5,621 bases of DNA from Thermoplasmata archaeon (GTDB taxonomy: Archaea; Thermoplasmatota; Thermoplasmata; Thermoplasmatales; Thermoplasmataceae). This document shows positions 1 to 4,985 of this stretch, in pieces (the stretch's first letter is position 1; each line of letters begins with the position of its first letter). Below the pieces are notes generated by a model, which ran no database searches, had not been told where the DNA came from, and saw only the letters and a program-made list of their open reading frames with translations. The position numbers and the translations under genes are program-made. Location of the stretch: positions 1 through 5,621 of the forward strand of contig JAKAYJ010000081.1 in the NCBI GenBank assembly GCA_021816385.1. The letters run 5' to 3'.

Positions 1-1
1 T

Positions 2-778
2 AAATACCCAAAAGCTGAATATGTAGATGATGACGTGAAAACAATAATTGGAAAGATTGCTGAATCCTATGAAAGTACATTCAACAATATGGAACTGGAA
101 GATGGAAAGATATGCCTTTTTCCAAAGGACAGAACTCCTGTAATATATGGTATAAGAGGGCTTGCATTTGATGACCTGATTCAGATACAGGAAGAGATCA
201 ATTCGAGATTTCCAGACTTTGAGAGAAATTACATGATATTCGCTACCAATCAGGGAACAGATGACCATATTATAAAGCTAGATTACGGCATGGAACCTAG
301 AGAATTAGCTTCCTATGAGATTACTGGATTTATAAATGAATTGCCTTTCAGGAAGGAGGGAGGGCACCTGTTCTTCGGAGTCAAAGCTGGAGATATTAAC
401 ATAAGAGCTGCTGCCTTTGAGCCTTCTAAGGGTTTCAGGGATGAACTGGATAAACTGGAGATTGGAGATCAGGTGAAACTGTTTGGGTCCTATTCAAGAG
501 GAACAATTAAGATTGAAAAGCTGGAGCTGATTCATCCAGCCACGATATACGAACGGAGGGCGCCTTTATGCAGTAAGTGTGGTTCAAGAACCGTGAATAT
601 TGGATCACTGAAATACAGATGCACTAAATGTAGCAATACAATGGAACCGGAATACGTGAAGAACGATGACAAGAGAAAAGCATTGAAGCTAGAGCCGCCG
701 GCATATGCAAGGAGACATCTTTCCATGCCATGGAAACTGGAGGGTGCTTCTTTCAGGAGCAACGAATATGAAGTTTAA
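2..778 (+). CDS. tiaS: tRNA(Ile2) 2-agmatinylcytidine synthetase, 5'-truncated by window edge
   Basis: TiaS attaches agmatine to C2 of cytidine 34 in the CAU anticodon of archaeal tRNA-Ile, using ATP, so that the tRNA reads AUA rather than AUG. The reading frame is open to the left edge with no stop. The GTG at 35 is therefore an internal codon, and the true start lies outside; about 258 C-terminal residues are visible, against roughly 420 in characterised TiaS. Counting from the first full codon, visible features are a GIRG motif at 50-53, TNQGTDDH at 82-89 (a TiaS family signature), an OB-fold-like beta-rich stretch at about 104-176, and a zinc ribbon with CxxC pairs at Cys190/193 and Cys207/210. 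The C-terminus carries a YARRHLSMPW segment that I associate with this family. The kinase-like N-terminal domain is not in the window. The gene overlaps the next one by 11 bp and is probably cotranscribed with it. The family call is secure; the upstream part cannot be assessed. Confidence 0.93.
   Translation, partial: KYPKAEYVDDDVKTIIGKIAESYESTFNNMELEDGKICLFPKDRTPVIYGIRGLAFDDLIQIQEEINSRFPDFERNYMIFATNQGTDDHIIKLDYGMEPRELASYEITGFINELPFRKEGGHLFFGVKAGDINIRAAAFEPSKGFRDELDKLEIGDQVKLFGSYSRGTIKIEKLELIHPATIYERRAPLCSKCGSRTVNIGSLKYRCTKCSNTMEPEYVKNDDKRKALKLEPPAYARRHLSMPWKLEGASFRSNEYEV
755..759 (+). promoter_or_regulatory. Shine-Dalgarno site for the AK6 gene
   Basis: AGGAG lies 8 nt upstream of the ATG at 768, inside the end of tiaS. 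It decides the kinase start: the same frame is open back to an ATG at 705, but that would add 21 residues with no family similarity ahead of the first beta strand and P-loop. Its presence inside the cluster contrasts with the genes that have their own promoter, which lack such a site. Confidence 0.75.
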
Positions 779-1241
779 TATTTCAGTAACGGGAGTTCCA
801 GGAACTGGAAAGAGCACCCTGTGCAAGTTTCTGGCGGAACGTGGCTATGAAACCATTGACCTGAACAGATTTTCCATTACAGCTGGTTGCACTCAAAATG
901 ACCAGGTTGATCTTGATTGCCTCATACCCAAGATAAGTTCTGACATGGGAAAGATACTCGACTCCCATTATTCTCACCTGCTGCCCAGCTTTGCAGTAAT
1001 ACTGATGGAATGCTCACCAGATGTCCTGGAAAAAAGATTGAAGGAAAGAGGTTATGATGAAAAAAAGATTGCGGAAAACATGGACTGCCTGATGAGTGAC
1101 TGCATAGGATACGAATGCATGGAGAACTATCCATTCAACAGGATTCTGAGATTGAACACGGATGATGATAGAGAAGAGAAGAATCTGCGTGATGCAGTTA
1201 ACTTTATCAGGAAAATGGAGATGAAGCACAATGGCACTTGA
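768..1241 (+). CDS. AK6/Fap7-family adenylate (nucleoside monophosphate) kinase
   Basis: This is a soluble P-loop kinase of the archaeal AK6 family (Fap7 in yeast, hCINAP in humans), expected to phosphorylate AMP and possibly other NMPs with ATP. Eukaryotic members also act in maturation of the small ribosomal subunit. The protein is 157 residues, a normal length. It has a Walker A motif GVPGTGKST at 9-17, a central HYSHLLP segment at 67-73 matching the family's H-x-H-LL region, a hydrophobic strand at 75-81, and a lid-like RLKERGYDEKKIAEN at 90-104, typical of AK6. The start at 768 is chosen because it places the first beta strand directly at the N-terminus and has AGGAG 8 nt upstream. The gene overlaps tiaS by 11 bp and the next gene by 11 bp, which implies translational coupling. 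One oddity is seven cysteines, three of them spaced five residues apart (107, 112, 117). The family is confident; a role in ribosome assembly is not shown by the sequence. Confidence 0.9.
   Translation: MKFNISVTGVPGTGKSTLCKFLAERGYETIDLNRFSITAGCTQNDQVDLDCLIPKISSDMGKILDSHYSHLLPSFAVILMECSPDVLEKRLKERGYDEKKIAENMDCLMSDCIGYECMENYPFNRILRLNTDDDREEKNLRDAVNFIRKMEMKHNGT
1217..1224 (+). promoter_or_regulatory. Shine-Dalgarno site for the phosphatidyltransferase gene
   Basis: GGAGATGA differs at one position from the archaeal consensus GGAGGTGA and ends 6 nt before the ATG at 1231. It favours the 1231 start over the in-frame ATG at 1246, which has no comparable site upstream. It lies within the 3' end of the kinase gene. 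Confidence 0.75.
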
Positions 1242-1863
1242 TTCAATGAGAGGAAATGTTAATCCTCTCCTGGAAAAACTAAGTAAGCCTTTCATGCGAT
1301 TCAACCCAAATACCCTGACTGAGGTTTCTTTCGTATTCGCTGTTCTGGCCGGTGTCTTTATAGCAATCAGCGGAAGGATGATTTCTTCCTACTTCCTCAT
1401 ACTCGCTTTTGTCCTCATACTTCTTTCATCAACACTTGATGCGCTTGATGGGTTTGTTGCGAGAAAGAAGAATATTAGCTCAAAGGCAGGGGATATGCTT
1501 GATCATACTTTTGACAGATATTCAGATATAGCACTAATAACTGGTTTTGCCTTCTCATTATACGGTAATATATACATAGGAATTTTGGCCCTTGGAGGTG
1601 TGTTCATGACCAGTTATCTTGGAACACAGGCCCAGGCCCTTGGTCTTAAGAGGAATTATGGGGGAGTGCTTGGCAGGGCAGACAGGCTGGTATTGATGCT
1701 TGTTATTATAATTATTGAGATAATTTTCCCATTCAGCTATATTTTTTACATTGACTTTACCCCGATCAACATACTGCTGATCTGGTTTTTTATCGCAGGT
1801 TATATAACATCTGGTGAAAGATTTGTTCAATCAATCAAAGGCCTGAAACAGATGGAGAGATGA
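1231..1863 (+). CDS. CDP-alcohol phosphatidyltransferase, probable archaetidylinositol phosphate synthase
   Basis: This integral membrane enzyme transfers a head-group alcohol phosphate onto CDP-archaeol, releasing CMP. The full class I signature D(x2)DG(x2)AR(x8)G(x3)D(x3)D is present at 70-95, with Asp70, Asp73, Gly74, Ala77, Arg78, Gly87, Asp91 and Asp95; in this family the aspartates hold the divalent metals and catalyse. An N-terminal amphipathic stretch ends in NPNTLTE, a common entry to the first helix. Hydrophobic segments lie at about 32-48, 52-70, 98-112, 114-135, 151-169 and 178-193, giving the usual six helices in 210 residues. The SYLGTQAQALGL segment at 128-139 followed by GRADRL at 148-153 resembles what I recall of archaetidylinositol phosphate synthases, so inositol-1-phosphate is the favoured acceptor. 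Archaetidylglycerophosphate or another head group cannot be excluded. It is the last gene of the cluster, overlapping the kinase by 11 bp and followed by a T7 tract. Confidence 0.88.
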   Translation: MALDSMRGNVNPLLEKLSKPFMRFNPNTLTEVSFVFAVLAGVFIAISGRMISSYFLILAFVLILLSSTLDALDGFVARKKNISSKAGDMLDHTFDRYSDIALITGFAFSLYGNIYIGILALGGVFMTSYLGTQAQALGLKRNYGGVLGRADRLVLMLVIIIIEIIFPFSYIFYIDFTPINILLIWFFIAGYITSGERFVQSIKGLKQMER

Positions 1864-1866
1864 TTA

Positions 1867-1873
1867 TTTTTTT
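1867..1873 (+). terminator. T7 tract, candidate archaeal terminator of the three-gene cluster
   Basis: A run of seven T starts 3 nt after the phosphatidyltransferase stop codon. Oligo-T tracts are the usual intrinsic termination signal of archaeal RNA polymerase and need no hairpin. It lies just upstream of the next promoter, so the end of one unit and the start of the next share about 50 bp. Confidence 0.5.
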
Positions 1874-1885
1874 ATAAGCATAAAA

Positions 1886-1893
1886 TTAATATA
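1886..1893 (+). promoter_or_regulatory. TATA-like box for the membrane protein gene
   Basis: TTAATATA is centred 25.5 nt upstream of the ATG at 1915, the position expected if transcription starts at or next to the start codon (leaderless mRNA). The identical octamer sits at the identical distance upstream of serS. No Shine-Dalgarno site is seen before 1915. This supports 1915 over the later in-frame ATG at 1951. Confidence 0.6.
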
Positions 1894-1914
1894 CTTTCAT
1901 GATGTCAGTTATGT

Positions 1915-2589
1915 ATGCGACGAGTGTCAGCCATAGGTAAGCCAAACAAGATGCGCGGCAGCAGGGCAGAGATAGATCTGGGCGGTAAAAAAGAGGCAAA
2001 CGAGATCAGGAATGGATTTTTAACTTCCATAGTAGCCATAGCTCTACTCTGGTGGATACCCATAGGTGGTCCACTCCTATCAGGTTACGTGGCTGGCAGG
2101 AAGTCTGGAAGTGCAAAGAACGCCATGGAAGTCTCGCTGATCATGTCGGCAGTCATTATTTTCGTGTCACTTTATATGATCTCTACTGGATTGCAGGCAG
2201 TAAGTTTTGCAGGATACTATCTGAAGGACGGGATATATGCATTTTCAAAGGCACCACTGGCATCATATTCAAATCTCATAGTTTACACTGAAACGTTTAA
2301 TGGCGTGCTGATGTCCATGGGTCTAATACTTCCAAGCAGTCTTATAATTTTCAATTCAACTTCATTCCTTGGAGGGACGATGAGTACGACTGCAAAGGAA
2401 CAGGGAAGATTCAGGATTCCATCCGGAAGAAATTATGATATGAGACCTGAGGAGAGAGAAGAACTTAGACCCCTTGGGAGGGGATATACCCAGTATGATG
2501 ATAGCCCTTACAGCAACAGGAGCAGGGAGATAAATTCCTGGTCACAGAGACAGGAGGAAGAAGATCCTATCACTCTCAGTAAATTATAA
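1915..2589 (+). CDS. Uncharacterised three-helix membrane protein with charged C-terminal tail
   Basis: I do not recognise a function. The protein has 224 residues. A basic N-terminus (1-34) is followed by hydrophobic segments at about 35-60, 72-92 and 129-153. The first ends in GGPLLSGYVAGRKSGSAKNA (51-70), a Gly-rich turn resembling the 'GPllgGylaG' pattern of small archaeal membrane proteins such as the DUF5518 group; that link is tentative. Between helices 2 and 3 lies a 35-residue loop rich in Tyr, Phe and Ser (94-128). From about 159 to the end the chain is hydrophilic, with many Arg and Glu residues and stretches such as RPEEREELRP, plus a Tyr/Ser-rich patch, and is probably disordered. 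With three helices the two ends should lie on opposite membrane faces, but the prediction is by eye. It has its own TATA-like box and probably starts leaderless at 1915; an ATG at 1951 is the alternative. No neighbour suggests a role. Confidence 0.8.
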   Translation: MRRVSAIGKPNKMRGSRAEIDLGGKKEANEIRNGFLTSIVAIALLWWIPIGGPLLSGYVAGRKSGSAKNAMEVSLIMSAVIIFVSLYMISTGLQAVSFAGYYLKDGIYAFSKAPLASYSNLIVYTETFNGVLMSMGLILPSSLIIFNSTSFLGGTMSTTAKEQGRFRIPSGRNYDMRPEEREELRPLGRGYTQYDDSPYSNRSREINSWSQRQEEEDPITLSKL

Positions 2590-2627
2590 AGAATTGATAA
2601 ACATTCTAAATTTAACATATCAGTAAT

Positions 2628-2635
2628 ATTTTTAT
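2628..2635 (+). promoter_or_regulatory. TATA-like box for the CBS/zinc-ribbon gene
   Basis: ATTTTTAT is centred 26.5 nt upstream of the ATG at 2658, consistent with a leaderless transcript; no Shine-Dalgarno site precedes the start. The embedded T5 run could also help end transcripts of the preceding membrane protein gene. The 68-bp gap 2590-2657 holds nothing else I can name. Confidence 0.5.
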
Positions 2636-2657
2636 CAGATGCAACATTTATTATATT

Positions 2658-3188
2658 ATGAAAGTTGGAAAAATTGTTGATAAGAATATTTATACCATTA
2701 GCGAGGATGCGACAGTTTTTGATGCAGCTGCATTTATGAATAAAAATCATGTTTATGGCTTGATGGCAGTTGATGCTGATGGCAAATATGTTGGTATGAT
2801 CAGCGAGAGAAGCATGCTGAGACGCTTCATACAGAGAAATGTAAAACCTGATTCCCTGAAAGTGAAATATATTATGCGTCATCACATTCCAAAGGTGCCC
2901 TCGGATTATGATGTTAAAGATGTTGCAGCTTTTCTCTCGAAAAATGCACTTACAAGATGTGCTGTTTACGACAAAAATGAGAATATAATTGGGATGGTAA
3001 CAATTACAGACCTTGCAAGATATCTCTCCTCTGAATCGATATATCAGGTTCTGTTTTCGCATAAGACCAACGAATACACATATATATGTCCGAAATGCAA
3101 TAGCGGTAAACTTGAGCCTGTTTACAATGAGAATGGGGAAATCAAATTTTTCAGGTGTGATAGAGAAGATTGCGGATACATAGAGTGA
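2658..3188 (+). CDS. CBS-pair protein with C-terminal rubredoxin-like/zinc-ribbon domain
   Basis: A 176-residue soluble protein with two CBS motifs followed by a metal-binding ribbon. CBS1 spans about 2-58 (MKVGKIV entry, GLMAVDADGKYVGMISERSML core) and CBS2 about 68-125 (KYIMRHH entry, RCAVYDKNENIIGMVTITDL core). Such pairs form a Bateman module that usually binds adenine nucleotides. The tail has Cys144 and Cys147 (CPKC) and Cys167 and Cys172 (C-x4-C), a four-cysteine site. This matches the known archaeal family of CBS domains fused to a Zn-ribbon, represented by Thermoplasma TA0289, whose purified members bound iron or zinc and gave rubredoxin-like spectra; their cellular role is unresolved. 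No catalytic domain is attached, so a regulatory or nucleotide-sensing role is inferred, without a known partner. The gene has its own promoter and a T6 tract after it, so it is probably monocistronic. Confidence 0.9.
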   Translation: MKVGKIVDKNIYTISEDATVFDAAAFMNKNHVYGLMAVDADGKYVGMISERSMLRRFIQRNVKPDSLKVKYIMRHHIPKVPSDYDVKDVAAFLSKNALTRCAVYDKNENIIGMVTITDLARYLSSESIYQVLFSHKTNEYTYICPKCNSGKLEPVYNENGEIKFFRCDREDCGYIE

Positions 3189-3218
3189 AATCCAGGAATA
3201 TTGGTATTAACTCGATTC

Positions 3219-3224
3219 TTTTTT
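3219..3224 (+). terminator. T6 tract, candidate terminator of the CBS/zinc-ribbon gene
   Basis: Six consecutive T (within ATTCTTTTTTATA) lie 31 nt after the stop codon and upstream of the next promoter, as expected for an archaeal oligo-T terminator. No hairpin is evident. Confidence 0.5.
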
Positions 3225-3245
3225 ATAATTTCTAAAAATAAAAAA

Positions 3246-3253
3246 TTTATATA
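3246..3253 (+). promoter_or_regulatory. TATA box for the ABM-domain gene
   Basis: TTTATATA is the closest match to the archaeal box A consensus in the window. It is preceded by an A-rich stretch that could serve as the TFB recognition element, and it is centred 26.5 nt upstream of the ATG at 3276. A leaderless transcript is expected, and probably a fairly strong one. Confidence 0.7.
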
Positions 3254-3275
3254 TAATGCAACAAAATAGTGAATT

Positions 3276-3563
3276 ATGATAAATGTTGGCCTCTATTATA
3301 AAGTCAAGAAAGGTCATGAGGCAGATTTTGAACAAAAATTCAATGGAGTCGTGAAAATGCTGGAAAATGGGGATAATGGATTTCTGGAGGGAAAACTCTA
3401 TAGAGAGGTTAAGTCCCCTGAGGAATACATGATATATACGGTTTGGAAGGATAAGAAATCTTTTGAAAACTTCCTCAGGACCATAGATTATGAAAATACT
3501 GTGGATTATGGAAAGTCCATACTTGAATCGACTCCACGTCACAAGATCTTCGGGGAATCTTAG
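3276..3563 (+). CDS. ABM-domain (antibiotic biosynthesis monooxygenase-like) protein
   Basis: A 95-residue single-domain protein of the dimeric alpha-beta barrel (ferredoxin-like) fold. The order fits the ABM family: strand INVGLYYKV (2-10), a Lys/Glu-rich helix (about 13-30), strand FLEGKLYREV (36-45), strand EYMIYTVWKD (50-59) with the hallmark Tyr/Trp cluster, a helix SFENFLR (62-68), and a C-terminal strand PRHKIFG (87-93). Members include small quinol or heme-modifying oxygenases and proteins with no known substrate. Trp57 is at the position typical of the family, but I see no histidine about ten residues later as in IsdG-type heme degraders, so that activity is not supported. The gene stands alone between two promoters. 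There is no clear T tract after it, so some read-through into serS is possible. The fold is likely; the substrate is unknown. Confidence 0.82.
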   Translation: MINVGLYYKVKKGHEADFEQKFNGVVKMLENGDNGFLEGKLYREVKSPEEYMIYTVWKDKKSFENFLRTIDYENTVDYGKSILESTPRHKIFGES

Positions 3564-3629
3564 GTTATTACATATTTAGCATACGATACATGGATTTTGG
3601 TATGAAGGAATTGTAAATTTGATGCAATA

Positions 3630-3637
3630 TTAATATA
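3630..3637 (+). promoter_or_regulatory. TATA-like box for serS
   Basis: TTAATATA is centred 25.5 nt upstream of the serS ATG at 3659, at the same distance as the identical octamer before 1915. A second AT-rich stretch (TTTATATTT, 3641-3649) is too close to the start codon to serve a transcript containing it. No Shine-Dalgarno site is present, so leaderless translation is likely. The 95-bp gap 3564-3658 shows nothing else. Confidence 0.6.
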
Positions 3638-3658
3638 GCCTTTATATTTCCTTGTTTT

Positions 3659-4981
3659 ATGATTGATATAAAAAGGCTAAGAGAAAACCCAGAACAATAC
3701 ATGAAATCTATAAAGGGAAGAGGAGGTGATCAGGGACTTATAGAAAAATTTTTCACCCTGGATGAAAAGTGGAGAGATAACGTTAAAAAAATTAATGAAC
3801 TGAGGAAGCAGAGAAATGCCCTGAGCATGGACGTGTCCAGAAGAGTAAAGAGCGGTGAAGAAACAGAAGGCATAAAAGATGACGTAAGAAAATTAAATGA
3901 GGAACTAAAGCTACTCGAAAGCGAGCAGTCTGAGATAGAAAAGGAAAGAGAAATAACAGTATCCAGGATTCCCAATTTACTTGATGAATCTGTACCCATA
4001 TGTTTTGGTGATGAAAACAGTAAATTCATAAAATTTTCCGGGAAGGCAAGGGTTAGGAATGACAGCCTGGAAGAATTCAACAAATTTACAGAAAATTCAG
4101 GAAAATATCAGATCGTAGACAACACATACAGCCATATCGATCTATCTGAGCGAATGAATCTTGTAGATCTGGAAAGGGCAGGTAAGATTTCTGGAGCAAG
4201 ATTTTACATTTCCAGAAACCAGCTGGTGAAACTTGAACTGGCACTGGTTAACTATGCCATAGATTTCATTGGTCAACGTGGATTTTCAATAGTGGAACCT
4301 CCACCAATGATCAACGGTAATTCCATATGGAAAGCTACAGATGAGGGCACATTCAATGAGGCTGTTTATAAAATAGAAGGAGAAGATCTGTATCTTATTT
4401 CTACATCTGAACATCCAATAGCTGCCATGCTCATGAACGAAATTCTTGATCAAAATGAACTTCCTTTGAAAGTGTCCGGGTTTTCTCCCTGTTTCAGGAA
4501 GGAGGCTGGAGCACATGGCAAGGATACCAAGGGCATATTCAGGGTTCATTATTTCAAGAAAGTTGAACAATTCATATTCTGCAAACCAGAGGATTCCTGG
4601 GACTACCTCGAAGAACTGCTGATGAATACTGAAGATCTACTGAACAGCCTAGAAATCCCGTTCAGGGTGATAAACGTCTGTTCGGGTGAACTGGGAAGCC
4701 TGGCAGCCAAGAAGTATGATATAGAAGGATGGTTTCCACATCAGGGTAAATTTAGGGAACTGGCTTCGATTTCAAATGACACTGATTATCAGGCAAGGTC
4801 TCTCAACATAAAATACAGGACCCCTGAAGGCAATCAGTTTGTTCACACTCTTAATGGAACAGCAATTGCCACTACTAGAGTTATGGTAGCTATAATGGAG
4901 AATTTTTCAACTGAAAACAGAATTGAAATCCCAAAAGCCCTTATACCTTATACCGGATTTGATCATATATCGGTGGAGTGA
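3659..4981 (+). CDS. serS: Seryl-tRNA synthetase, common (bacterial-like) class II type
   Basis: This cytoplasmic enzyme charges tRNA-Ser (and tRNA-Sec where present) with serine using ATP. At 440 residues it is full length. The N-terminal arm (about 28-105) is a charged, heptad-rich antiparallel coiled coil that grips the long variable arm of tRNA-Ser. The class II core follows: motif 1 around 205-216 (GQRGFSIVEPPP), the serine/ATP-site TSEHPI at 249-254, motif 2 at about 275-303 with FRKEAGAHGKDTKGIFR (Arg280, Glu282, Arg295), the CSGELGSLAAKKYDIEGW stretch at 341-358, RELASISNDTDYQAR at 366-380, and motif 3 LNGTAIATTRVMVAIMEN at 398-415 with Arg407. It is the widespread type, not the divergent methanogen type, which has a different N-terminal domain and a zinc site. 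One local departure from bacterial sequences I remember is Tyr298 in the motif 2 loop (HYFKKVE), where HQF is usual. It converges on the minus-strand kinase with 4 bp between stops. Confidence 0.97.
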   Translation: MIDIKRLRENPEQYMKSIKGRGGDQGLIEKFFTLDEKWRDNVKKINELRKQRNALSMDVSRRVKSGEETEGIKDDVRKLNEELKLLESEQSEIEKEREITVSRIPNLLDESVPICFGDENSKFIKFSGKARVRNDSLEEFNKFTENSGKYQIVDNTYSHIDLSERMNLVDLERAGKISGARFYISRNQLVKLELALVNYAIDFIGQRGFSIVEPPPMINGNSIWKATDEGTFNEAVYKIEGEDLYLISTSEHPIAAMLMNEILDQNELPLKVSGFSPCFRKEAGAHGKDTKGIFRVHYFKKVEQFIFCKPEDSWDYLEELLMNTEDLLNSLEIPFRVINVCSGELGSLAAKKYDIEGWFPHQGKFRELASISNDTDYQARSLNIKYRTPEGNQFVHTLNGTAIATTRVMVAIMENFSTENRIEIPKALIPYTGFDHISVE

Positions 4982-4985
4982 GTGT

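Noticed and set aside
35..37. GTG at 35 as the start of tiaS
   Set aside because: The frame is open to the window edge and known TiaS proteins are about 160 residues longer, so this is an internal valine codon.
721..735. Perfect inverted repeat TTCCATG-C-CATGGAA near the end of tiaS
   Set aside because: It encodes the conserved SMPWK segment of TiaS, the one-base centre cannot form an RNA loop, and it lies upstream of an SD start rather than a promoter. A chance palindrome is the simpler reading.
705..767. Longer N-terminus for the AK6 kinase from the ATG at 705
   Set aside because: The added 21 residues have no family counterpart and lie wholly within tiaS. The ATG at 768 has AGGAG at proper spacing and starts directly at the first beta strand.
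1587..1642. Direct repeat GGCCCTTGG occurring twice inside the phosphatidyltransferase gene
   Set aside because: The copies encode ALGG and ALGL in hydrophobic helices and are too short to indicate a repeat element.
2508..3062. A 184-codon open frame on the minus strand, antisense to the CBS/zinc-ribbon gene and the end of the membrane protein gene
   Set aside because: It is the reverse of clear coding sequence, its product is a Cys/His/Ile-rich string with no recognisable domain, and no promoter or SD site precedes it. It reflects the codon composition of the sense genes.
3590..3616. Nine-codon frame (MDFGMKEL plus stop) upstream of serS as a leader peptide
   Set aside because: It has no serine codons, no promoter at the proper distance and no SD site, and it lies upstream of the serS TATA-like box, so it would not be on the serS mRNA.
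3641..3649. TTTATATTT as the serS promoter
   Set aside because: It is centred only about 14 nt before the ATG; transcription from it would start inside the coding region. TTAATATA at 3630-3637 fits the spacing of the other genes.
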